A stretch of DNA of 64,000 nucleotides from the NCBI GenBank assembly GCA_015680905.1, contig CM027377.1, positions 55,201,501 to 55,265,500 on the forward strand. Direction: 5' to 3'. Shown in pieces: positions 45,152 to 55,546 of the stretch (positions are counted from its first letter, which is position 1; every line of letters begins with the position of its first letter). The notes below the pieces were generated by a model. That model had not been told where the DNA came from. It ran no database searches and was given only the letters and a program-made list of their open reading frames with translations. The translations under genes were made by a program, and so were the position numbers. The stretch is from Coptis chinensis. Lineage: Eukaryota > Streptophyta > Magnoliopsida > Ranunculales > Ranunculaceae.

Positions 45152-45660
45152 GTTAGGGTTTAAAATCATTAATGGCGGAAATGGAAACAAAAACTCGCGA
45201 TCTGTTTTTGTTGTGAGGAAGGAGAAGCACATGCCGCACACGTGTGTGCGGTATTTAGGCCCAAGCCCTATTTAATTTTCGAAATTTTCTGATTTTTTCG
45301 CGTAACTTCAAACTAAAATTGCCGATTCGTTATCGGTCCAATTTTTGTGAATGACATATGGAAACGATCAAGAGAGAATTTCTAATACAGTGATCCATAA
45401 AACACGATCCTCTAACCGTGGGTGACATATAAAAAGATGAAAAATGCCTCAAAATGTGGGCATGACGTAAGTTATGCGAACAAATGAAATCTAAATTTAT
45501 AGATCATGTCAATCCGAATCAAAATACGATTAAATGACATAAGCAACAAAATGGAAAGTTGAGCAATCACAAATGGAAAGACTGACACCCCACCCCTAAA
45601 CAAATTTTAGACAACAGAGTTTAGAAAATTTGTTTTAAACGTGGGTCTTTTAAAGTCAGA
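44899..45660. other. Athila 1 spacer between first 3' ORF and the deletion scar
   Basis: Non-coding, with a 30-T run at 45120-45149 that has a shorter counterpart in Athila 2 at 60591-60613. 45595-45660 matches 61055-61120 (shared ACGTGGGTC and TTTAAAGTCAGATTCCC). Confidence 0.6.
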
Positions 45661-46544
45661 TTCCCGAGACTTCATCTCTAACATATGTATATAATGAACA
45701 TGCAGTTTACCATATATCAACAACCGAAATAGTTGTGGATCTTGCCATAAATAATTAACATGGAATGCACCCCCAAATAGAATCAAGCACAAAGATTTCC
45801 TACAACGCAACTTAGTGAAATGAAAGCGAAGTCTGATAGACCTAGAACATAACCGAGCATACACCTTCTTCTTCATATTTGAATGAAAGGGTGTCCAAGT
45901 GAATGATCGTGAGAAAATGAATGTTTGTGGAAGATATATTGGATATGTATAAGTTTTAGAAGGAAAGAATGGAAAGAATGGGAATGCGGGTTTAGCATAA
46001 AACTCATTCATGGTGTAGGTAGGAACTGTCTCAATTCTGAAAATGAAGGTGTCAAGTGCCATTTCATTGGGAATTATTTCCGTATTAGGAGGATTTAGAA
46101 AATCATGAAGCACAGGAGAAAGAAGAGGGTCAAGTGCAAACTCAAGGTTCCTTTGAAAAGGTGGAAGGTGGGGAAAATTGGTGATGGAAGATGAATGAGT
46201 GACAGGATGATGTGAGGTGGATGAATGGGCTCAACTAGAGCTCTCAAGTCTAGATCATCAGAAGCCTTGAGATATGCAAGACATTTCTCAATAGGTGGGT
46301 CAAAAGAATCACAGGGATAGAGGGTGAAAAATTCATCTTCCGTCATAGCGTCAAGGGATGAATGGATGTTGGCAGGGTGGGACTCGCGAGGTGGCAAGGA
46401 AGATTTGCAAAAGAGATGAAGGAAATCATCCTCGACTTCCAGGGAGTTCTCGTTGAAGTTGGAACTTCCAAAGGAAAGGAATTTGTGCATCTGATCATCC
46501 GAAAACGTGGTTTTGAAATAATCTTGAGCTAAACTCTCAATCAT
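45607..46544 (-). pseudogene. Athila 1 post-protease remnant joined to post-integrase sequence
   Basis: 46544-46095 (MIESLAQDYFKTTFSDDQMH) is the spacer that normally precedes reverse transcriptase. 46113-45607 (CLILFGGAFHVNYLWQDPQL, SRESDFKRPTFKTNFLNS) is sequence normally found after integrase. The join at about 46100 is the deletion point. Confidence 0.6.
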
Positions 46545-46577
46545 GCTAACCTCTCCATTAGAAATTGTATCTGGGAA

Positions 46578-47198
46578 CTATTTTGTCGTTTTAAAAACAT
46601 TTACCTCAACAGATAGATAGCCAAAAGACAAGGACATCGAACCATCGCAATAGTTTATGAGCGCGTTGGCAGTAGCCGAGAAAGGATGCCCTAAAATGAT
46701 CGGAACAGAGTCGTTAGCGACTTCTGTATCAAGAATAACAAAATCAGCAGGATAGTAGAAATCTTGAACCTTAATAAGCACGTGTTCAACCATCCCCTTA
46801 AGATACTTAATAGACCGATCAGCTAATTGCAACGTCATTTTAGCAGGTTGCATCTCTTGTAGACCTATTTGTTTATATAGATAATACGGGAGTAAGTTAA
46901 CACTCGCCCCTAGGTCTAATAAAGCGATCGTCGTGTGGGAATCTCCAAAGGTGCATTGTACAGTAGGACGACCAGGGTCCTTGTACTTAACGATTCCATT
47001 ATGTTTTGATAAAGTTGGAAACTGTTCAGTTAAAAAGGCGTCTTTAGGAATATTTGTCTTACGCATAGTAGTGCACAACTCTTTGAGAAACTTAGCATGG
47101 TGAGGTAACTTTTTAATTGCTTCGAGAAAAGGTAGGTTTATCGTTAGATTTTTAAGAACCTCCCTAATTTCGTCAAAGTTTGTATCCTTGTTTAACAT
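46578..47198 (-). pseudogene. Athila 1 protease
   Basis: RPTVQCTFGDSHTTIALLDL-GASVNLLP has the aspartic site as DLGAS instead of DTGAS; the catalytic Asp remains. Flanking KYKDPGRP and LGHPFSATANALINYCDG are typical. It is in frame with the last part of gag, separated by a TAG at about 47206. Confidence 0.85.
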
Positions 47199-47207
47199 AG
47201 CTAATCT

Positions 47208-48973
47208 CTAGGGAAACGGTGGTTTCTCTCTATATTTAGTATATGGATCAACAGGATGTTTAACCTTGACTTTTTGTTTCTTAGGTTGTGGTTTAACTGG
47301 TACCTCTACTGGGATAGGATCTTCAATTATTACATCGGTATCTAGTACCATATCTGGTGTCGGGATTACTGGTGGGGTAACTATAGGAATTGTTACGTTG
47401 TTATCAACCACTCTGCCAGAACGGAGAGTAGTGATGGTATTTAGCTCACCTACGTTTGTATTTTCCTTACTAATATTACCATTTACCTCAAAGGCTGTGT
47501 TTGTTGTTTTAGGATTAGGTATCGCTTGACCTGGAAACACACCTTTAGATTGTACTTTCTCTTATGCTAACTGTGGTAAGGAAAGTTGGATGGCTTGTAA
47601 AATCTATTGTTCGGATTGCATAAAGGTGTCAAAACGAGCCTGTTGTAGAGGAGTGTTAGTTATAGGTTGTGTGACAGGAACTATGTCACGTTGATTATTA
47701 ATGGGTGGGTTGTGATAGTTATTATTTACCGGAAGGATACCTCTACTAGCATTATAATTATTATTGTTATAATTATTATAACTACCCTGACCTTGTCCTT
47801 GACCTTGCCATTGTCATGGTGGAGCTTGGTTGTAATTGTTTGCTGGCTTAACATTTTGATTATTAAACCCTGGAGGTGTTACTTGTTGATTATTTCTCCA
47901 ACTGAAGTTGGGATGTTGTCTCCAAGGGGCGTTAGGAATAGGATAGCTATTAATTGAGCAAACATTATCTTGTTGTGATGTTTGTTGTTCGTAAGCGAGA
48001 GGACAATAGGAGTCGGGATGCTCACAACTCAAACAGAAATTACATGGATTAGAGTTGACATTCATAGACTTTTGTTGAACAAAAATAGCCTCTACCTTTT
48101 TAGTGAAAGATTCGATTAAAGTTTTAAGTTCAGGATCAGGTTTAATCTCAAACATACCGGTGGCCTTAACTGTTGTAGAAGAACTAGCGGAGTGGGAGAT
48201 ATCGTGACTACCCCCCAGTTATTATTACGCTTGGTTTGATCTTCTAAGAATTTATAAGCCTCTGAGGCTCCTTCACTAAGGAAACTACCAATATTCATTA
48301 TGTCAAGCACCTCTTTATGGTTGTGTAAAAGTCCTTTGAAAAAGGCACGAACTAACGTGTCTTTCACGAGATTATGGTGTGGACACTCTATAAGAAGATC
48401 GGTGAAACAATTCCAAGCCTCTGAAAATGATTCATGAGGATTCTGTCGAAAGAAATGAATCTTGGAAAGCATTTCATCTGTCTTCAGTGGTGGTTAAAAA
48501 TGTTCCATAAATAGTTGAACAAGTTTGGCCCATGAGTCCACAGAATTAGGCGCTTGGGCAGTTAACCAAGACGCTGCCTTATCGGCTAAGGTGAAAGGAA
48601 ACACCCTTAGTTTAATTTGTTCAGCACCGACCGTAGGATGGTGGAATGTGGTAAGGACTTGTTCAATCCTACGCATATGCTGATAAGGTTTTTCATGGTT
48701 TAACCCATGAAAAATGGGTAACAAATTAAATATATTTGAGGGGATTCGGAAATCCCCAACTGGGTCTGCAAGAACGATACAAGATTTTGGGCTATCGTTC
48801 AAGGCTTTGTAAAAGTCAGAGAGAGGAGACTCTCTTTCTTCAGCCATAATTTCAGGTGTAGTGTGTGGTATATTAGCTAGAGGTGTAGTAAGTGGTATAC
48901 TAGAAAGACGTGTTTGTTGACGTTGCCGGTTGATTACGTTAGGCGTTTTTCTTCTACCTGACCTTAATCTCAT
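47208..48973 (-). pseudogene. Athila 1 gag, broken
   Basis: Start MRLRSGRRKTPNVINRQRQ (48973), gag core FRIPSNIFNLLPIFHGLNHE, FPFTLADKAASWL and HNLVKDTLVRAFFKGLLH, stop TAA at 48494, frame change at about 48150. Then CNFCLSCEHPDSYCP (zinc knuckle), an Asn/Gln-rich stretch and TITTLRSGR. It would form the particle core. Confidence 0.9.
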
Positions 48974-49529
48974 GCAAGGCTAAGACCAATCTTAACTAAA
49001 CACGACAGCGCTCAAAACAATCCTAATATGCTAGTATAAACCTCTAACAGGAGATGCAAGAAGTGGAAGAAAGAAGTACCTGAATGCCTCCTTGCTTCGC
49101 TTATGAATAGAGTCTTGTATACGCGAGCTCAGTGTGTTTAACAAGTTAGGAACACTGAATAACTTGAAGTAATGGAAGTTTGAACTAACCAGTGAAATTG
49201 GGCTTTTCCAGAAGAGGGCGCGTGTCGCACTCAGGTCCAACTCAAGTTCTAGGCGCTTCAGCGCGGGGGGCGCTCGAACTTAGCTTTGGTAGAGCGCGGG
49301 TCGCGCTCAAGTCCAATTCGAGTTCAGTGCTCAATTACTAGGTATTTCGGGTTAGCCTTCTATAGGCGCTGGGTTCTTCGAGGCTTGTTCTTTGAAAATT
49401 TTTAGTTTCTGAACCAGACAATCATTGTTAAAAGCAAACAAGGGTGGGTGGGTTTAATGGGACTTTGGGAAGACTAACAATACAAATGAAAACAATTCTA
49501 AAGGGAACTAAGATGGCAGCTGTGCCATT
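48974..49529. other. Athila 1 leader, with GC-rich hairpin motifs
   Basis: Untranslated leader between 5' LTR and gag. The primer site beside the LTR is diverged (- strand TGGCACAGCTGCC at 49515-49527). GC-rich hairpins lie at 49212-49232, 49258-49276 and 49292-49308. Confidence 0.6.
49292..49308. repeat. Perfect GC hairpin (7-bp stem, 3-nt loop)
   Basis: GAGCGCG-GGT-CGCGCTC: the two arms are exact reverse complements in otherwise AT-rich DNA. Related copies occur in Athila 1 and Athila 2. Confidence 0.85.
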
Positions 49530-51001
49530 TGATAAACGGGAAAATGATAGTTTTACCTACGAATACAATTATGACAAGATAGGTAAAACTAAAGCTTCTT
49601 TATGGTTCGTTATCATAGTTTTCTACTCTCGATGCTATTGCAATATAGTTGGAATAGAAAATTCGTTCCACTCCTAGTTCTTTAGAATTCTAAGTTAACT
49701 ATAATTATCAGTCTATCAAAGTTAATGAGAGTAACGACAGAAATATACTACGATGGGAAACTACTACTCAATATGCGAATAACGAAATGACAGAATTCAA
49801 ATACTAACTTGACAATAGAGAATGAATTAGGGGAATTCGATTCCACCTTGATTCAACTTAATCAACTAATAAAGAAATGCCGTAATCCAATTTTCAATGC
49901 TTTTGTATAACAAACTGGTATTTCTAATCCCTAGTTATTCATAACAATCTCTACCAAATAATAAATAGTATGTGAAGCAATCAAACCCATTCTTATGGTG
50001 AACTAATTACTTTCTATAATTGAATAGATTATCACAACGATTTCTAAGCTAACAAAATCAAGTTTTCATCAAGGCTTCCTCAAACCCCTCTAATGGAGGT
50101 TTTAGCCTTGAGTCATTGAACTATCATTTCTATATGAATTTAAGCAAGACATGATATAAAGATTATAAATTTACTATATTGATCTAATCAAGAATTCAAA
50201 ATTAAATTAACAACTAATAAATGATTAATAACTAAATGATCGAAATTAGGTCCAAGTGATTTAATAATTAAAATTAGATTATGAGTAACAAACTAACTTT
50301 ATTGATCTAATGAAATAAAATAGTATTGATTCAACAACTGAATTAAAAACAAGTAAATAAAATCTAATTAATGGAGTCTAACTAATTTAGTTTTAATCTA
50401 GGTCTAGCTAATCAACTCTATCCTTAAGAGTTCAGTCTTGTGTCTTCAAATGGAGGAGACTAGATCCACTTTTTCATGCATGGGCTGAGGAGCCATCTTT
50501 TGGGCCAGAAAATCGAGCCTAAAACCGAATTTCTTCAGTCCACAGAGGTCTTTTCAATTGGATTTGACTTCAATAGACTTTTCATCAACTTCTGCTCCTT
50601 TGATTGGGTCAAAGTTTGGACCATTGGAATTCTCTTTCCAAGACAGCCGTTTTGACATAAGGTAGGCCCAATTCCGAGGTCTGAGTCCAAAGATACGGTC
50701 TTCGGAAGTTCTGCTGACTTTTGTGTGTTGTTTTTGCCTGTGTTGACTTTGACTTTTCAGCTTTGACCGGGCTTTAAAAATGTTTTTATCCTTGAATCTT
50801 GGACTTTAATTATAGAACTTCTTAGCAACCAACAATTGCTCCTTCATCTCGCAAAAGTGACACATTTCTACATATAATTAACTCCAATGCCTGAAATACA
50901 TAAAAACACGTAATCAACATTAACTCTTATTTATTACTCGCATAATTGGTCTAAAAGTATTATTGTTAAAGTGTTAAAACTACAGTTTTGGGCTCTTATC
51001 A
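49530..51001 (-). repeat. Athila 1 5' LTR (1472 bp)
   Basis: TGATAAACGGGAAAATGATA to GGGCTCTTATCA, followed by CAAAC, the duplicated target. Confidence 0.92.
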
Positions 51002-51006
51002 CAAAC

Positions 51007-52233
51007 TAATAAATAAACTGATCATCCCCAAAGTTATACAACCAACCAATACCCAATCTTGAAACATATGACGAATACTCTGTTCATCAATACCAACTGC
51101 GGAAGCTAGAACCTCAAACATCCATAATGGCTTGACTGCTCCCGAAGGTGCAATCCTAGACAAAAAAAAATATCTCGAGCACTTGAGGAAAGAAGGCGAG
51201 CGCCCCTCACATAGAAGCACTGAAAGAGGGCGGACGCTCTTTGCATGATGTCTCTTCCACATACGGCTCCAGAGAAATCTAATAATAACAAAACAAAGAA
51301 TCTTTTCGAACTTCTCAGCAAACAATCCAACTACTGATTTCAAGCGCATAACAACAACTAACAATTTCTTTAAAGATGTGGAACTTACAAGGACGTGATG
51401 GCAATCTCCTTGCTGTCGAAATCGATATTGCGAACCAATACTTTCAATCAAGAAACCCAACTATTGCAATAAAGTACTTGAAATGTGGAAGGTGCTGAGA
51501 AAACCAAGATGAGATAGAAGTGGGAACTTCAACTACTCATACGATATACCAAGAGAACTTCTGCAGCAGTGCTAGAAACTGTAAAAGGGTTGATAATCGC
51601 TTCAAAGGGCGTGGGCGCACTATGTAAAAAAATTTAGAAACTTTTTCTCGAGTGGTTTTGGATACGTCCTGATGGGCTGGGCCTTGGGAATTTTACTCGG
51701 GCGCGTGCGCTCTCAAATAGAAAACTGAAGAAAATGCAAATCAAGTTAAGTTTCTTTGGAGGTCAGGCGTGCGTCTTGGCTAAAGCAAAAGGCTAAACGA
51801 AGCGCGCGCAATAGTTTTCCTTCCACTAAAAATTGAGAGATACAAAGCTTAGAGCGCATGCGCGCCTAGCAGAAGGCTAAATCAAGCCTGTGCGCACCTC
51901 GTGCAATACTAACTTCAAAGACTGCGAGATCCAGAGAGGTTGTGCCCCTCTTATCAATACTATGACAGAGAGATTGCGGAAGAAGGATACTACATAAGCA
52001 AAACAATACTAAGAAACCAATACTAAGAAACTTCGGATCTCTCTCCTAGCATTTTTCAAACAAAATTTAAACACCAGGGAAAACTTCTTGTGAGAAAGCT
52101 AAGCTTAAAACTTGAATTGAATACTATACTGAAAACTGAAAAAGAATTAATTTTTTTCTTGTATACTTATTTTGGGGGTTATCTCTCCTAGCATACTACT
52201 AAACTTAGATTTGAACCTGATGTTCCGATATCA
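51007..52233. other. 5' interior of the non-autonomous LTR element
   Basis: No gag or pol motif is seen on either strand. A 153-codon - strand frame (51460-50999) has no recognisable domain. GC-rich words (GGGCGCGTGCGCTC at about 51699, GCGCATGCGCGC at about 51854) resemble those of the Athila elements. The primer site lies at 52222-52233. Confidence 0.6.
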
Positions 52234-52455
52234 TATTAGTGGTGATGCTAGAAGAGTTTAAAAATGATTGTAATGGGGGAACCAAGAAGGAGAAAAATGG
52301 AGGCTGAGAGAATAATAGGGTTAGAGAGTTGTTTCTGTACACCTTAGTTCATATATTTATACTTGAATTACTTGGGTGTCAAGCTACTCAAAATAGCAAC
52401 TACTAATTACGTATCCACACTTATAGAAATGTGGGATACTTTACATACTTCAATA
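52234..52455 (-). repeat. 5' LTR of the non-autonomous element
   Basis: 222 bp; starts TATTAGTGGTGATGC (TG changed to TA) and ends CTTCAATA (CA changed to TA). Both terminal changes are transitions. GAATG follows. Confidence 0.88.
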
Positions 52456-52827
52456 GAATGGAAGGCATTGTGCATCAATTTAATCTCAATCTACATGTTT
52501 CACTCGACTAACTTCATTATATTGGAACCATAGTGTTTGGATATTAAAGTCGGGTACCTGATGTATACTTTATAAACAATAATTCACTAAAAGCATTTAT
52601 AAACCAATCACAGTTAAGAAATCGGACATCAAACTCATCAAAGTCTGGCACAACTTTGGGTAAAATAAACAAAGGGAAAGAGAAGGCGTATACTCTAAAG
52701 AAAGTAGAGAGAGAAAAAAAGAAGACGCCTTCATGTCATGGAAAGAACAACAAACAAGCTAAATAAGCAAATAGTGTCTTCATATTGTAGGGATGGGAAT
52801 ATTGGCATTTCTCAGTATAGATAGTAC
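52456..52827. other. TTL intron sequence
   Basis: Intron part between the inserted element and the donor GTACTA at 52827. No other feature. Confidence 0.5.
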
Positions 52828-52902
52828 CTTCTGCCTTGGTTGCATTGCTGATAAGATTCTCACTAATGCTTGGAGAAGTTGCCTTTGTTGCAAAGAGCTT
52901 CG
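52828..52902 (-). CDS. TTL: TTL linker exon (75 bp)
   Basis: Flanked by acceptor CCCTAG and donor GTACTA on the - strand. Encodes (G)CG + KLFATKATSPSISENLIS... + KAE, the linker between the OHCU decarboxylase and HIU hydrolase domains in plant TTL proteins (AKLF is a conserved start). Confidence 0.65.
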
Positions 52903-53255
52903 CTAGGGTTATTTAAGTTATTTTTATTAGCAAATATAAAATGGAAAAAATTTGGTATGCATGATCAACATAATTAAATTAAACATACTAGCAAAATGCA
53001 TGTGCTCTACACGTTAATGACAAAGGAAGTACATGAACATAACATACTACCAGCTTAACTCAGAACTTTCAGCAGGTTAACTCTCTAGGCAATATATGTT
53101 TTTTCATTAATCACAGAGACCAGAAACATGAAATCTTTTCCTAATTTCTATATACTCAAAGAAACCTATATCAAAGTACTTAATGTGGAATAAAAGGTCC
53201 AAAGAATTCTAAGTATCCTTGGAAGAAAGAGATGGACAGTGTCACCGTTATTTGG
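52903..53255. other. TTL intron or upstream sequence
   Basis: No exon of the OHCU decarboxylase domain could be recognised. AT-rich. Confidence 0.4.
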
Positions 53256-53259
53256 TTAT

Positions 53260-53885
53260 GATATATATTAGGTTTTAAATCATTTTGTAGGTGAAGTTGT
53301 GGGTTGTTTTAGATTTTGTACTTAAGTTTGGTACTTATTTTAGGTCCTTTTACGAGTCGGGCTATATATATATAAGTATGTACTTCACCTACAATAAGTA
53401 TGTAATTTTAAGATCCGGACTGTACATATATATATATATATATATAGCCCAGCTCCTAAAAGGACCTTAAATAAATACCAAACTTAAGTACCATATCTAA
53501 AATAACCCACAACTTTACCTACAAAATGATTTAAAACCTAATCTTTTGGGCATATGACTACTAACCATAAAGAACATTTCTACAAAAATTCAACCCGTTT
53601 GATATCCTCTAAGTTAGATCAAAATTGTTGTCCAATTTTGAAAAAGTATCTAACAGTCAAGAAATGTCTAGTTTTTGCAATCATCTTTACCAATGTTAAA
53701 AATTGTCAAACAAGTTGAATTTTTGTAGAGATGTTCTTTGTGGTTAGTAGATTATATAGACAAAAATATTAGGTTTTAAATCATTTTGTAGGTGAAGTTG
53801 TGGGTTGTTTTAGATTTGGTCCTTATTTAAGGTCCTTTTAGGAGTAGGGTTTATATATATATACAGTCCGGATCTTAGAAGTACA
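53260..53885. mobile_element. Palindromic MITE (53408-53880) with a partial relative at its left
   Basis: TAAGATCCGGACTGTA...TATATA at 53408 is inverted at 53855-53880. The arms continue inwards through AAAGGACCTTA / TAAGGTCCTTTT, CCCACAACTT-ACCTACAAAA and CTACAAAAATTCAAC, leaving an unpaired centre of roughly 100 nt (about 53600-53710). So this is one long hairpin of about 470 bp. The stretch 53260-53375 is a third, partial copy of the inner arm in direct orientation. No coding capacity; the superfamily is not determined. Confidence 0.7.
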
Positions 53886-53988
53886 TACTTATTTTAACTT
53901 AAAATAAGTACTTAAGTAAAACTTCACTTAGAAAATAAATTCAAACCCAATGTTTTGTGGATATCATCTACTCACGATGAAGACCATC

Positions 53989-55546
53989 TGATAAAACATG
54001 AAAATGATAGTTTACCTACGAAATGAACGATGAATCTCAAAACGTAAGTAAACTAAAACTTTAACGTGTCTATATTTATCAAGTTTTCTACTCTCAATTC
54101 TATCGAAATAGAGTGGAGTAACAAATTCGTTCCACTCCTAGTTCTCTAGCATGGAATGCTTTCGTAGTTAACTAATCGGTCTTAAGTCCAATGAGAGCTT
54201 TACGAAGGGTGTTATACTACGATACAATATGAAATTTATTATGTTCAATTTAAACTACGAATGCTATGGAAATATGATTGTTTTTGAATCTAGATAAAGG
54301 ATTAGAGGGGAATTGAATCCACCTCGAATCCAACTTAATAACCTAGCATAGATTCTTGTATCTCGATTCTTACGTTCTTACGGCAAGAATTTCGAGTTCT
54401 AATCCCTAGTGTTCATGGCATTTCTACCAAATACTAACTAGCATGTGAGGTCGTCCACCCATTCTCATGGCGAATCACGACCTTCTAGAGTGGAATAGAT
54501 TCTACAACGCTTCCACACTATACCACTAAGTTTTCATCAAAGCTTCATCAACCCCTCTAATGGAGGTTTTAGCCTTGAATCATCAACCCATCATTTCCCA
54601 TTGAATTATAACTACACATCATATTAAAATTTAACTTAACTAATTTAACTAACAATGTTTCAATCTACTTAAACTACGAAATGATAATCAACGAGAATTA
54701 AAACTAGATCTATAAATTGAAATGACAAAAATCGAAATTGACAAAATAACTATTTTATTTATCTAATCAATCAAGAACAATGATTCAAAGACTTAATCTA
54801 AAACAAGAATTGAAAATGGAACTTAAACTTAATTCATCTACTGAAAACTAGATCTAGAATTATATATAATTTTAGGTCTAACTAGCTACCATTAACAAAG
54901 AGCTAAGCTTTCGTTTTTATATGTTCAGATCCAAAAATCGTGCATGGGCTTGGATCCATGTTTCGGGCCAGAGAATTAGGCCCAAAACCCAATACTTTTC
55001 GGTCCAAAAAGGCCTCTTCAGCTGCAGTTTGCTTTGATAGACTTTTTGTCTACTTCTGCTCCTCTGATTGGGCCAAGGCTTGGACCATTGGAAAGCTCTC
55101 TCTGAGTCGGTCGTTTTGACATAAGGTAGGCCTAATTCCGAGGTCTGATTCCAAAGATATGGTCTTTGGAAGTTCTGACTTTCATTGACTTTGTGACTTT
55201 AAACTTTTCATCGCTAAACCCCATGGACTTTGACTTTTCATCTTTTGACCGGGCTTTCATGAATCAATGAGAGGCTTTGTCTTTCTTGAAAATTGGCTTT
55301 TAATCACAGAACTCCTTAGCAACTGACCTTTGCTCCTTTATCTTATCTTTATCGCCTAAAGTGGCACATTTACGCACATAATGGACTTTGAAGCCTGAAA
55401 TGCATAAAAACTCGTGTTAAAATGTCGGTATTAACTCTTAGAATAGAAAATTATTACTTATTTAATTGTTTTATTTAATTGGTCTAAAAGTATTGATCTT
55501 GTTCTTCATTTGATTAGGTTAAAACTATAGTTTTGGGCTCTTATCA
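53989..55546 (-). repeat. Athila 2 3' LTR (1558 bp)
   Basis: Same start and end motifs as the Athila 1 LTRs and the same order of conserved blocks (TCGTTCCACTCCTAG, AACCCCTCTAATGGAGG, TTTTGACATAAGGTAGGCC). Confidence 0.88.

Larger units (their letters stand above)
38779..51001 (-). mobile_element. Athila-type Ty3/gypsy element 1, internally deleted
   Basis: LTRs 38779-40251 and 49530-51001 with TSD CAAAC (38774-38778, 51002-51006). In - orientation it holds gag, protease, then a deletion that removes reverse transcriptase, RNase H and integrase, then two Athila-specific 3' ORFs and a purine tract (TTTGGGGGTGGTT) beside the 3' LTR. MRLRSGR at the gag start is typical of Athila. It is nested in the 37675-52455 element. 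Confidence 0.9.
37675..52455 (-). mobile_element. Non-autonomous LTR retrotransposon in a TTL intron, TSD GAATG
   Basis: Two short LTRs (37675-37900 and 52234-52455) flank 14.3 kb. GAATG is duplicated at 37670-37674 and 52456-52460. The primer site TGATATCGGAAC next to the right LTR resembles the initiator-Met type TGGTATCAGAGC, and GCTTGAGGGGGAG next to the left LTR is the purine tract, so the element reads leftwards. Outside the nested Athila, its interior (37901-38778 and 51002-52233, about 2.1 kb) has no recognisable gag or pol. It looks like a small LARD or TRIM-like element, probably of copia type by its primer site. Confidence 0.8.
37078..52902 (-). pseudogene. TTL: Transthyretin-like / S-allantoin synthase gene, 3' part, broken
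   Basis: Two exons are seen. 52902-52828 (75 bp) encodes AKLFATKATSPSISENLIS and ends KAE + G; 37532-37078 continues E-DRVNIISAHLTAASEAP, then a stop TAA (about 37467), then [59 protein letters not shown] and [19 protein letters not shown], ending with the signature YRGS and TAG. This is the HIU-hydrolase half of the plant bifunctional enzyme that turns hydroxyisourate into S-allantoin. Frameshifts occur at about 37315 and 37240 (a doubled GT). The N-terminal OHCU decarboxylase exons are not in the window before the Athila at 53989. The 15.3-kb intron is about 510 bp without the inserted element. Confidence 0.8.

Noticed and set aside
50999..51460. 153-codon - strand frame in the gene-less LTR element
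   Set aside because: No gag, pol or other known motif; composition fits chance in a region without stops.
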